Assembly (NCBI RefSeq): GCF_000426845.1
Contig: NZ_AUGD01000006.1
Coordinates: forward strand, 186,001-250,000
Reading direction: 5' to 3'
Origin: Bradyrhizobium sp. in8p8
GTDB taxonomy: Bacteria > Pseudomonadota > Alphaproteobacteria > Rhizobiales > Xanthobacteraceae
Length of the DNA stretch: 64,000 bases
The position numbers and the translations under genes are program-made. Position 1 is the first letter of the stretch; each line of letters begins with the position of its first letter. Under the pieces are notes generated by a model. That model had not been told where the DNA came from. It ran no database searches and saw only the letters and a list, made by a program, of their open reading frames with translations. This document shows positions 18,970 to 26,622 of this stretch, in pieces.

Positions 18970-19500
18970 TCAGCGATGGTGGTGGTGCCGTCGCGCAGCG
19001 TCGCTGGACGTGTACCCGCGCAGCTCGGCGTATCTTGCCAGTTGCGCCTGGTCGAGAAGCACCGCAGTGCGCAGGTGGTATTTGAGATGGGCTTGCCGCA
19101 GCTCGCCCTGCGTCGTCGCGATGGCCGCGATGGCAAGAGCCAGAGTCTCGGCGGTGATCGTGCGGCTGGCGAATTGCCGATCCAGGTCCGCTTCCTTCTC
19201 GATCAATTTACTACCGATGGGCGTGGTCTCGGCCTTCATCTCGGAGAACATCTCCTGGACCTTGCTCCGCTGCTCCTGATTCAACCCGAGCTTGTCTGCG
19301 AGCTCAAGCACGTGGGAGGGCCCGGGATATCCGTTGAGCTCGGCCGCCAGCGCCAGCCCCATGCCGCGTCCCGCCTGCAGATCATCAATCTGCTGCTCCG
19401 AGAGCGCCTTGATGTGCCGGGACTGCATGCCGGCATACGATGTCTGTGCCGAAACGGCGGCCGGCACGAGCAAAGCGATGATCAAAACGAGAAGCTTCAT
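18970..19500 (-). CDS. Spy/CpxP-like periplasmic metal-responsive protein
   Basis: A 176-residue exported protein. The start is MKLLVLII, opening a clean signal peptide that ends at VSAQ. The mature part is all-helical with an LTxxQ-like segment (LGLNQEQRSKVQEMF), as in the Spy/CpxP/ZraP superfamily of periplasmic chaperones and metal sensors. It ends in HHHHR, a histidine cluster that could bind copper or zinc. It is the last gene of the minus-strand cus-type cluster, which fits envelope protection during metal stress. Confidence 0.78.
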   Translation of the reverse strand: MKLLVLIIALLVPAAVSAQTSYAGMQSRHIKALSEQQIDDLQAGRGMGLALAAELNGYPGPSHVLELADKLGLNQEQRSKVQEMFSEMKAETTPIGSKLIEKEADLDRQFASRTITAETLALAIAAIATTQGELRQAHLKYHLRTAVLLDQAQLARYAELRGYTSSDAARRHHHHR

Positions 19501-19611
19501 GACTTTCCACCCATGTTGCGGGACATCAACCACGATCATGCTTCGAACAATAACCCAGATCGCGATGGCAATTCATCCCAATCTCGTCGCGCCGTGCTCC
19601 GCCATCAAGGC

Positions 19612-20093
19612 TCAATCGATCGCCTGCGAGCCGACAAAGCGCATGTATGGCCTTTGCCCCTCGGCACCAAACAGCACGACCTCGTAACGCTGCGGCCTGC
19701 CGCCTTCCATCCCGGGCGATCCGATCGGCATGCCCGGCACGGCGATGCCCCGCGCATTGGGACGCTCCAACAGGAGGCGCCGTACGGCCGTCGCCGGCAC
19801 ATGCCCCTCGACGACATAACCGGCGACCTCCGCTGTGTGACACGCGGCCAAGTCCGGGGGGATACCGAGACGGCTCCAATCGCGTCGAGGTCGGCGGTCT
19901 CCTCCACCTGGACGGTGAATCCTCTATCGCGGAGATGCCGCACCCAGCCATCGCAGCAGCCGCAGTTCGGATCCTTATGGACCCTGACGACAGTTTCGTC
20001 GGCCTGCGCCGCGTCGGCAGGCCCGGCAAGGAATGCCGCCGCCATCAGCCCTGCGAACGACCGGCGGGTCATCACATGTGCGCGTTCCTTCAT
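19612..20093 (-). pseudogene. DUF411 metal-binding protein, frameshifted
   Basis: Two overlapping frames together make one DUF411 protein. The N-terminal part starts at MKERAHVMTRRSF (Tat-like RRSFAG signal) and carries VHKDPNCGCCDGW, the CxCC metal motif. The C-terminal part, in another frame, carries CHTAEVAGYVVEGHVPA and ends at VGSQAID. The switch falls near 19876-19880, where the reading is consistent with loss of one base. The span of 482 bp is one short of a multiple of three. DUF411 proteins are periplasmic and tied to copper resistance clusters, as here. It is either a real lesion or a sequencing error. Confidence 0.75.
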
Positions 20094-20146
20094 CTTAGAC
20101 TTCCTTTCTCTCATCGTTGGACCGCAAGGTCGGAGGGTCGCGGGCA

Positions 20147-20758
20147 TCAACGAGGGCCCGCCTGGCCCTCGTACATAAACGTCATTGGCTTCAGCCCATT
20201 CATGTACCCGGTGCGCATCTCGTCGATGCGAAAGCCGTTCCGGGTCAAGACGTCGGCAATGTCCCGATTGAGATGACAACCGCCGGAGATGCGCATCCAT
20301 GCGGGGGTCAGTCGATCCTGCCACCAGCGCACGCGCGGTTCGGGCGCGCGGCCATGCTCGACGAAGACCAGCTTCCCTCCCGGTTTCAGCACGCGCCGCG
20401 CCTCTGTCATCGCGCGATCGACGTTCGGAATGCTGCACATGGTCCAGGTCGTCAGAACCGTATCGATGCTGCGGTCGTCGATCGGAATTGCCTCGGCCGA
20501 AGCTTCAACGAGATCGACTGGAGTTTCCGGCTGTGGAGCGGCTCGCGCCATCTCGAGAAGCTTTGCAGCGGGTTCAAGCCCCACGAGCTGCGTCACAGTA
20601 GCTCCGTAGAACGGCAGGTTGCGGCCGGACCCGATGCCGATCTCGAGTACCCGGCCGTGAGCCGCACGGGTCGCGCGTTGCCGATAGGGCGCAAGCTCTT
20701 CGTTGCGCATCGCAAGGTCGCAAAGCCGTGGAAGAATGAAGTCGTTGTAGAAGCCCAT
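20147..20758 (-). CDS. Class I SAM-dependent methyltransferase, METTL7-like
   Basis: A 203-residue methyltransferase starting at MGFYNDFILP. The SAM-binding motif I is VLEIGIGSGRNLPFY, followed by VGLEPAAKLL and VLKPGGKLVFVEHG. The C-terminal part (RWWQDRLTPAWMRISGGCHL) resembles the signature of METTL7/TMT1-type thiol methyltransferases. It sits inside the cus-type cluster, 45 bp after the small membrane protein gene. It is not ArsM: it lacks that family's cysteine set. A link to thiol or soft-metal chemistry is inferred only. Confidence 0.82.
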   Translation of the reverse strand: MGFYNDFILPRLCDLAMRNEELAPYRQRATRAAHGRVLEIGIGSGRNLPFYGATVTQLVGLEPAAKLLEMARAAPQPETPVDLVEASAEAIPIDDRSIDTVLTTWTMCSIPNVDRAMTEARRVLKPGGKLVFVEHGRAPEPRVRWWQDRLTPAWMRISGGCHLNRDIADVLTRNGFRIDEMRTGYMNGLKPMTFMYEGQAGPR

Positions 20759-20803
20759 GCGCGCATCTCCTGGCATCGCCGCTCAATGGTCTTGCTGATC
20801 TGT

Positions 20804-20947
20804 TCAGGTGCGGCAAAGATCCCCTCCGCACGATCGCCCATCTTGCCGGCGCCGCCCCAATATTGGAACGAAAACGACCGATGTGGCGATCAATTCCATG
20901 ATCCCGAACATCGCCGACATGATGTCGTGCGCCATGGCTCGCCTCAT
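20804..20947 (-). CDS. 47-residue membrane protein coupled to cusA
   Basis: A short frame whose ATG overlaps the cusA stop codon (ATGA). It has one clear transmembrane segment (IMSAMFGIMELIATSVVFVPIL), six Met in the first half and two Cys near the C-terminus (SCGGDLCRT). Coupling and composition suggest a small accessory subunit or metal-binding peptide of the efflux system. An internal ATG at 20935 is an alternative start. I do not recognise a family. Confidence 0.55.
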   Translation of the reverse strand: MRRAMAHDIMSAMFGIMELIATSVVFVPILGRRRQDGRSCGGDLCRT

Positions 20948-23900
20948 TCGGCAGGCTCCAGCAGCCGCAATCCCGGACCAATCGACTTTGACATTTCGGT
21001 CGGTTGTCCGCTGTCCTCGGCCCTGGGAGGCAAGCCGAAGCCTTTCACCAGCCCGAAGATCGCCGGGATCACGATCAGCGTGAGCAGCGTCGAAGAGATC
21101 ATGCCACCAATCATCGGCACTGCGATCCGCTGCATGATCTCCGACCCGGTTCCGGTGCTCCACATGATCGGCAGCAGGCCCGCCATGATGGCAACCACGG
21201 TCATCATCTTGGGACGGACACGCTCGACGGCGCCCACCATGATGGCCTCGTTGAGATCCCGCCGGGTGAAGACGCTCCCCTCGGCGCTGCGCCTGGCCTT
21301 CAGCTCGGTCAGCGCGTGCTCGAGGTACATCAGCATCACGACGCCAGTTTCGGCGGCGACACCGGCGAGCGCAATGAATCCGACGGCGACGGCGACCGAC
21401 AGGTTGAATCCGAGCCACCACATCATCCAGATGCCGCCGACCAGCGCGAAGGGCAGCGACAGCATGACGATGAGCGTCTCGGTCATGGCCCTGAAGTTCA
21501 GGTACAGCAGCAGGAAGATGATCGTCAGCGTGACCGGGACCACGATCTTCAGGCGCGCTGCCGCGCGCTGCAGATACTCGTACTGACCGCTCCAGACGAC
21601 ATAGGTGCCGGCAGGAAACTGGATGCTGTCGCTCACGGCAGCCTGCGCGTCTTTAACGTAGCTGCCGATGTCGCGATCGCGGATGTCGACGTAGACATAG
21701 GTCGCGAGCTGGCCGTTCTCGGTCCGGATCGACGTCGGCCCCCGCGCCGGCTCGACCTTCGCGACCTCGCCGAGCGGCACCGCGCCACCGGCCGGCATCG
21801 GCACCAGGATGTCGCTGGCGATGGCCTTCGGATTGTCGCGCAGATCGCGCGGATAGCGCATGTTCACCGTGAAGCGCTGCCGGCCCTCCACTGTCGTCGT
21901 CACCGTCTGACCGCCGAGCGCGGCCGCGATGGTGTCCTGAACGTCCTGGATCAGGATGCCATAGCGGGCGAGCGCCTCGCGGTCCGGGACGATCTCGAGA
22001 TAGTACCCGCCGATGCCGCGCTCGGCATAGGCCGAGGACGTTCCGGGGACGGTCTTGATCACCTGTTCGACCTGCCGCGCCAGCCGGTCGATTTCGACGA
22101 GATCGGTTCCCATGACCTTGACGCCGACAGGCGTGCGGATGCCGGTGGACAGCATGTCGATGCGCGCCTTGATCGGCATGGTCCAGGCGTTGGAGACGCC
22201 CGGAAACTGCAGCGCCTTGTCCATCTCCGCGATGAGGCTGTCGACAGTGACGCCGGGGCGCCACTGCTCCTTCGGCTTCAGGTTCACGACGGTCTCGAAC
22301 ATCTCGGTCGGCGCCGGATCGGTCGCGGTCGCCGCCCGACCCGCCTTGCCGTAGACGGACGCGACCTCCGGAAACGACTTGATGATGCGGTCCTGCGTCT
22401 GCATCAGCTCGGCGGCCTTGGTGACCGAGATGCCGGGCAGCGTCGTCGGCATGTAGAGCAGCGTGCCCTCGTCCAGCGTCGGCATGAACTCGGTGCCGAG
22501 CTGCCGCGCCGGCCATATCGTGACGGCGAGCACGACGAGCGATGCCAGGATCACCGGCGTCTTGGCGCGCAGCACGCCCTTGATGACCGGACGGTAGATC
22601 CAGATCAGGAATCGATTGATGGGATTCCTGTGCTCCGGCACGATCCTGCCGCGGACGAAGATCACCATCAGCGCCGGCACCAGAGTGACGGACAGCAGCG
22701 CCGCCGCGGCCATCGCGAAGGTTTTCGTGAAGGCCAGCGGGCTGAACAGCCGCCCTTCCTGCGATTCCAGCGTGAAGATCGGCATGAAGGAGACGGTGAT
22801 GATCAGCAGGCTGAAGAACAGAGCCGGGCCGACCTCGGACGCCGCATCGATCAAAGTCTGAACGCGCGACTGACCTGGCCCGGCGCGTTCGAGGTGCTTG
22901 TGCGCGTTCTCGATCATGACGATCGCGGCATCGACCATGGCACCGATCGCAATCGCGATGCCCCCGAGGCTCATGATGTTCGATCCCAGGCCCAGCAGCT
23001 TCATGGCGCCGAACGCCATCAGCACGCCGACCGGCAGCATCAGGATCGCGACCAGCGCACTGCGGACATGGAGCAGGAACACGATGCAGACCAGCGCGAC
23101 AACGATGCTTTCCTCGACCAGCGTGTGCTTGAGGGTATCGATGGCCGCGTAGATCAGGTTGGAGCGATCGTAGACCGGGACGATCTCGACCGACTTCGGC
23201 AGGCTGCTCGCGATCTCCTTGAAGCGCTTCTTGACGTTTTCGATGACGTCGAGGGCGTTGACGCCGAAGCGCTGCAGCACGATGCCGCTTGCGACCTCGC
23301 CCTCGCCGTTCAGTTCGGCGATGCCGCGCCGCTCGTCGGGACCAAGCTCGACATTGGCGACGTCCCGCAGCAGCACCGGCGTGCCATTGCTCGTCTTCAG
23401 GACGATGTTGCCGAGATCGTTGATGCTCCTGACGTAGCCCTTGCCGCGAATGACGTATTCGAACTCCGACAGCTCGACCGTGCGCCCGCCGACATCGGAA
23501 TTGCTGGCGCGGATCGCCTCCCGGATCTTCTGCATGCTGATGCCGCGATCGCGCATCCGCTGCGGATCGAGCACCACGTTGTATTGCTTGACGAAGCCGC
23601 CGATGCTGGCGACCTCGGCGACGCCTTCGGCCTTTGCCAGCGCGAACTTCAGATTCCAGTCCTGGATCGTGCGCGTGTCCGCCAGATTCAGTTCCTTCGA
23701 CAGGACGGCGTATTGATAGACCCAGCCGACGCCGGTCGCATCCGGTCCGATGGTCGGAGTGACGCCGGCCGGAAGCCGCGACGCCGCGCCGTTCAGGAAT
23801 TCCATGACGCGCGAGCGCGCCCAGTAGATGTCCGTGCCGTCTTCGAAGATCACATAGACGAACGACACGCCGAAGAAGGAGAAGCCGCGCACCACCTTCG

Positions 23901-24135
23901 ATTTCGGCACGGTCAGCATCGCCGTCGTCAAGGGATAGGTGACCTGGTCCTCGATCACCTGCGGCGCCTGGCCGGGATATTCGGTGTAGACGATCACCTG
24001 CGTGTCCGAGAGATCCGGGATCGCATCCAGCGGCAAGTGAACCAGCGCATAGAGGCCGGCCGCGGCCGCAAAGCCGGTGCCGAACAGCACCAGCAGCAGG
24101 TTGCGCGCCGACCAGGCGATGATACGGGCGATCAT
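20944..24135 (-). CDS. cusA: CusA/CzcA-type heavy-metal RND efflux pump
   Basis: An inner-membrane RND proton antiporter of 1063 residues with 12 TMs, the usual HME-RND length. TM4 carries the HME signature GAMVDAAIVMIENAHKHLE with the proton-relay Asp. The periplasmic cleft has methionines at EMFETVVNLKP and ARIDMLSTGI, equivalent to two of the three CusA copper ligands by recalled alignment. The third position appears as Ile (RYGILIQDV). It exports Cu(I)/Ag(I), or possibly another soft or divalent metal. The start at MIARIIAW overlaps the cusB stop (ATGA). No outer-membrane factor gene accompanies it. Confidence 0.92.
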   Translation of the reverse strand: MIARIIAWSARNLLLVLFGTGFAAAAGLYALVHLPLDAIPDLSDTQVIVYTEYPGQAPQVIEDQVTYPLTTAMLTVPKSKVVRGFSFFGVSFVYVIFEDGTDIYWARSRVMEFLNGAASRLPAGVTPTIGPDATGVGWVYQYAVLSKELNLADTRTIQDWNLKFALAKAEGVAEVASIGGFVKQYNVVLDPQRMRDRGISMQKIREAIRASNSDVGGRTVELSEFEYVIRGKGYVRSINDLGNIVLKTSNGTPVLLRDVANVELGPDERRGIAELNGEGEVASGIVLQRFGVNALDVIENVKKRFKEIASSLPKSVEIVPVYDRSNLIYAAIDTLKHTLVEESIVVALVCIVFLLHVRSALVAILMLPVGVLMAFGAMKLLGLGSNIMSLGGIAIAIGAMVDAAIVMIENAHKHLERAGPGQSRVQTLIDAASEVGPALFFSLLIITVSFMPIFTLESQEGRLFSPLAFTKTFAMAAAALLSVTLVPALMVIFVRGRIVPEHRNPINRFLIWIYRPVIKGVLRAKTPVILASLVVLAVTIWPARQLGTEFMPTLDEGTLLYMPTTLPGISVTKAAELMQTQDRIIKSFPEVASVYGKAGRAATATDPAPTEMFETVVNLKPKEQWRPGVTVDSLIAEMDKALQFPGVSNAWTMPIKARIDMLSTGIRTPVGVKVMGTDLVEIDRLARQVEQVIKTVPGTSSAYAERGIGGYYLEIVPDREALARYGILIQDVQDTIAAALGGQTVTTTVEGRQRFTVNMRYPRDLRDNPKAIASDILVPMPAGGAVPLGEVAKVEPARGPTSIRTENGQLATYVYVDIRDRDIGSYVKDAQAAVSDSIQFPAGTYVVWSGQYEYLQRAAARLKIVVPVTLTIIFLLLYLNFRAMTETLIVMLSLPFALVGGIWMMWWLGFNLSVAVAVGFIALAGVAAETGVVMLMYLEHALTELKARRSAEGSVFTRRDLNEAIMVGAVERVRPKMMTVVAIMAGLLPIMWSTGTGSEIMQRIAVPMIGGMISSTLLTLIVIPAIFGLVKGFGLPPRAEDSGQPTEMSKSIGPGLRLLEPAE

Positions 24136-25550
24136 TTGTGCTCTCCGGTCGCATGGCCCGCGTCGGAAGCTTGAGGAGCAGCCTCGGCAAAGCCCTTGAG
24201 CGCGGCCTTCAGATTGCTTTCCGCATCGATCAGGAAGTTGGCGGAGGTGACGACGGCCTCGCCGTCGGCAAGTCCGTCCCGCACCTCGATGTAGCCGCCG
24301 CCGCGCCGGCCGAGCTTCACCTCGCGCGGCTCGAAACGCCCGCTCCCCTTGTCGACGAGCACGGCCTGGCGCGTGCCGGTGTCGAGCACCGAGCTGTCCT
24401 CGATCGCCAGGACCGGCGTCGTATCGGCCGTGTCGATCTCGGCATCGACATACATGTCCGGCAGCAGCGCCGCGTCGGGATTGGCGAGCTCGATCCGGAC
24501 GCGAACCGTCCGCGTTTCGCGGTTCACCTGCGGATAGATCACCGCGATCCTGCCGGTGAATGCCCGGCCGGGAAAGCTCCGCGCGCGCACCGCAACGGAC
24601 TGCCCCACCGCGATATTGCCGAGATCGCGCTCGGCAACGTCGACCAGAGCCCACACCAGCGAGGTATCGGCGATGCGGAACAGCACGTCGCCGGGATTGG
24701 CGCGCATGCCTTCGATCGCGTTGCGCTCAAGCACGACCCCGTCGCGCGGCGCCGACCACTGGATGGTGACGGGCGCGACGCGCGTTCTCTCCATTCCGGC
24801 AATGACCTGATCGGGAACGTCGAGATTGACCAGCCGTTGCCGCGAGCCGCGGCCGTAGGCCTCGACCCCGCCGGTTGTTTTGGAATTGATCGTCGAGAGA
24901 TATTCGGCGGCGGCAGAGGCGACCGCAGAACTGTAGATTTCCATCAAGGGCTGGCCCGCCTTCACGCGGGTGCCGGTGGTGACGTCCGCGACCTTCTGCA
25001 CGAAGCTTTCTGCGCGCATCGCGATCACCGAGACGCGGCGTTCGTCGAGCTGGATCGTGCCGGGCGCCTTCACCAGGACCCGGATCGACCGCCGCTCGAC
25101 GGCCTCGGACTTCACGCCGCTGCGCTGGATCTTGCCGGGCGAAAGCTTCACCGTCCCATCGTCGACATCGTCGCCTTCGTAAACGGGGACATAATTCATC
25201 CCCATCGGATCCTTCTTCGGCACCGGCGAGGTGTCGGGCAACCCCATGGGATTGCGGTAGTAAAGGATCTTGCGCGATCCTGCCGGCTGTTGCGGCTTCG
25301 GCTCCGCCGGGGCAGCCTGATCGTCGTCGTAGACCGGCAGATAGTCCCGCCCGTCCTCGTCCTTCCTGGGCCCGGCCGACCAAAGCGGCGCACCGCTCGG
25401 ATCGCGGTAATAGAGCGGAGTAGCGCCGTCTGCGGTCGCCGAGGCGACCTCGGCGTGGACGGACCAAGGTCCATCGATCAAGAACAAGGAGGCGCCCAGG
25501 GCCAGGCTGCCGGTGAGCGCGAGTGCTGTGAGAAGACGTTGCGTGTTCAT
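24132..25550 (-). CDS. cusB: CusB-type periplasmic adaptor with two heavy-metal-binding repeats
   Basis: A membrane-fusion protein of 472 residues with an N-terminal signal or anchor. Two copies of the heavy-metal-binding (HMBD) repeat follow, LYYRDPSGAP at about residues 46-55 and ILYYRNPMGLP at about 95-105, each ending in YLPVY or YVPVY. The canonical YxCPMHP core is degenerate, with Cys and His missing. The rest has the adaptor layout: beta-barrel, lipoyl (SFVQKVADVTTGTRVKAGQPL), short hairpin and membrane-proximal domains. It would link CusA to an outer-membrane channel. It is coupled to cusA by a 4-bp overlap. Confidence 0.9.
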   Translation of the reverse strand: MNTQRLLTALALTGSLALGASLFLIDGPWSVHAEVASATADGATPLYYRDPSGAPLWSAGPRKDEDGRDYLPVYDDDQAAPAEPKPQQPAGSRKILYYRNPMGLPDTSPVPKKDPMGMNYVPVYEGDDVDDGTVKLSPGKIQRSGVKSEAVERRSIRVLVKAPGTIQLDERRVSVIAMRAESFVQKVADVTTGTRVKAGQPLMEIYSSAVASAAAEYLSTINSKTTGGVEAYGRGSRQRLVNLDVPDQVIAGMERTRVAPVTIQWSAPRDGVVLERNAIEGMRANPGDVLFRIADTSLVWALVDVAERDLGNIAVGQSVAVRARSFPGRAFTGRIAVIYPQVNRETRTVRVRIELANPDAALLPDMYVDAEIDTADTTPVLAIEDSSVLDTGTRQAVLVDKGSGRFEPREVKLGRRGGGYIEVRDGLADGEAVVTSANFLIDAESNLKAALKGFAEAAPQASDAGHATGEHK

Positions 25551-25560
25551 CGCCAGATAC

Positions 25561-25625
25561 CGCGCGCCGCGGGCGCGCGTCCATGTGAATGAGGAAGAGA
25601 AGCTCGGGCGTCGTCCGACGCCCGA
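25561..25625 (-). other. Two back-to-back hairpins between the FixH-like gene and cusB
   Basis: CGCGCGCC (25561-25568) pairs with GGCGCGCG (25572-25579). TCGGGCGTCG (25604-25613) pairs perfectly with CGACGCCCGA (25616-25625). On the minus-strand transcript they lie just after the FixH-like stop codon... in this spacer the upstream gene is cusB (start 25550 lies on the far side), so they may set an intercistronic processing, stability or attenuation point. No T-run follows, so full termination is unlikely. Confidence 0.4.
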
Positions 25626-25629
25626 AGGC

Positions 25630-26022
25630 TCACTTGGTGGCCTTGATGATGACCTTGCCGTTGACGGTGTCGGGCTCGCCCTGCACCTTCGCGGAAAGCG
25701 TGACCTGGTAGCGGCCTGCCATCGACAAATCCGTCTTGAAGACGTAGATGCCCGGCTCGTTTGACGGCAGCGGCGTGACGTCCGACTCCATCTCGGCCAT
25801 GCCGTCGGGCGCCATGTCCACGCGCGTTCGGAAAATGACGGCGTCCGGCACCGGCTTGCCGGTCCGCTTGTTGGTCAAGCGAAGGGCCAGCGTGACGTCG
25901 TCGCCCTTCTTCATCTCGGGATTGACCGGCTCGAAAGCGTAGTCACCCGCGCCGGCCATGGCACCTGATGCGGCGAGCGAAAGGGTGGCGGCAAGAGCCG
26001 CGGTGCTGAATCTGGAGAGCAT
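25630..26022 (-). CDS. FixH-like periplasmic protein of the copper cluster
   Basis: A 130-residue exported protein with a signal peptide (MLSRFSTAALAATLSLAASGAM) and a single Ig-like beta-sandwich: KKGDDVTLALRLTNKRTGKPV, PLPSNEPGIYVFKTDL, AGRYQVTLSAKV. This matches the FixH/YtkA-like domain found beside copper-handling genes. Several Met residues (RVDMAPDGMAEMESDV) could bind Cu(I). It lies upstream of cusB on the same strand with an 79-bp spacer holding two hairpins. It probably acts in the periplasm. It is not the FixH of the fixGHIS operon. Confidence 0.75.
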   Translation of the reverse strand: MLSRFSTAALAATLSLAASGAMAGAGDYAFEPVNPEMKKGDDVTLALRLTNKRTGKPVPDAVIFRTRVDMAPDGMAEMESDVTPLPSNEPGIYVFKTDLSMAGRYQVTLSAKVQGEPDTVNGKVIIKATK

Positions 26023-26123
26023 TGTCCTGTCCTCATGAATTGATCTTCCGCCGTGACGCTGGAAGCGCGCACGTCAGTCATCGTCGCGCGCAGGCGTGCC
26101 GCACGCGTCGCTGGCTTGGGAGG

Positions 26124-26489
26124 TCAGATTCGAGGAGGCCGGAAGGGAGGGCTGCCGCCGCGGAAGGAGACGACCTGGTCGGCGGGAATGGCGGTTTTCC
26201 CCGCCGCTATGGCAAGTAACGCAAGCGCCAGGGGGTGGATGTCTGCGAGTGCGATGGTGCTGCCGACGCAGCAGAAGCCCATGCCGCACATGTAGCCGCC
26301 GGTGTCGGAACCCGTTCCTTTCATGTCGGGACAGCAATCGTCCACCGACATATCGCCGCCGCCGCCCATCTGCATGGTCGCATGCATCTGATCCGACGAT
26401 ATGGCGAGGCTTGAAGCGGACACGCCAGCCGGCAGCATCGCCAAGGATACGGCGATGGCGAATGCCAGGATGGTACGGACGATCCGCAT
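26124..26489 (-). CDS. Cys/Met-rich exported protein, putative copper binding
   Basis: A 121-residue protein with a signal peptide (MRIVRTILAFAIAVSLAMLP, cut near VSA). The mature N-terminus is dense in soft-metal ligands: QMHATMQMGGGGDM, DDCCPDMKG and GYMCGMGFCC. A hydrophobic helix (STIALADIHPLALALLAIAAG) follows. An in-frame ATG at 26546 would add 19 residues. It is the first gene of the minus-strand cus-type cluster. I do not recognise a named family. A periplasmic or membrane copper-binding role is inferred from composition and context. Confidence 0.65.
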   Translation of the reverse strand: MRIVRTILAFAIAVSLAMLPAGVSASSLAISSDQMHATMQMGGGGDMSVDDCCPDMKGTGSDTGGYMCGMGFCCVGSTIALADIHPLALALLAIAAGKTAIPADQVVSFRGGSPPFRPPRI

Positions 26490-26622
26490 CAGGATGTGCT
26501 TAACCTTTTCGATACTTCTTGGAACCGCAGCAGGTTCTTCTAGCATAATCCGCCGCCGAAAGCATTCTTTGATCCGGGTCAAGCATTCGTGAGCGAGGCT
26601 CCGACGAATGCCATCGCGCAAG

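Noticed and set aside
21004..24174. Plus-strand open frame of 1056 codons opposite cusA
   Set aside because: Asp/Arg/His-rich low-complexity translation on the antisense strand of a clear RND pump.
24136..24654. In-frame upstream extension of cusA
   Set aside because: It lies inside cusB in another frame, and the coupled start at 24135 gives the normal family length and a proper first TM helix.
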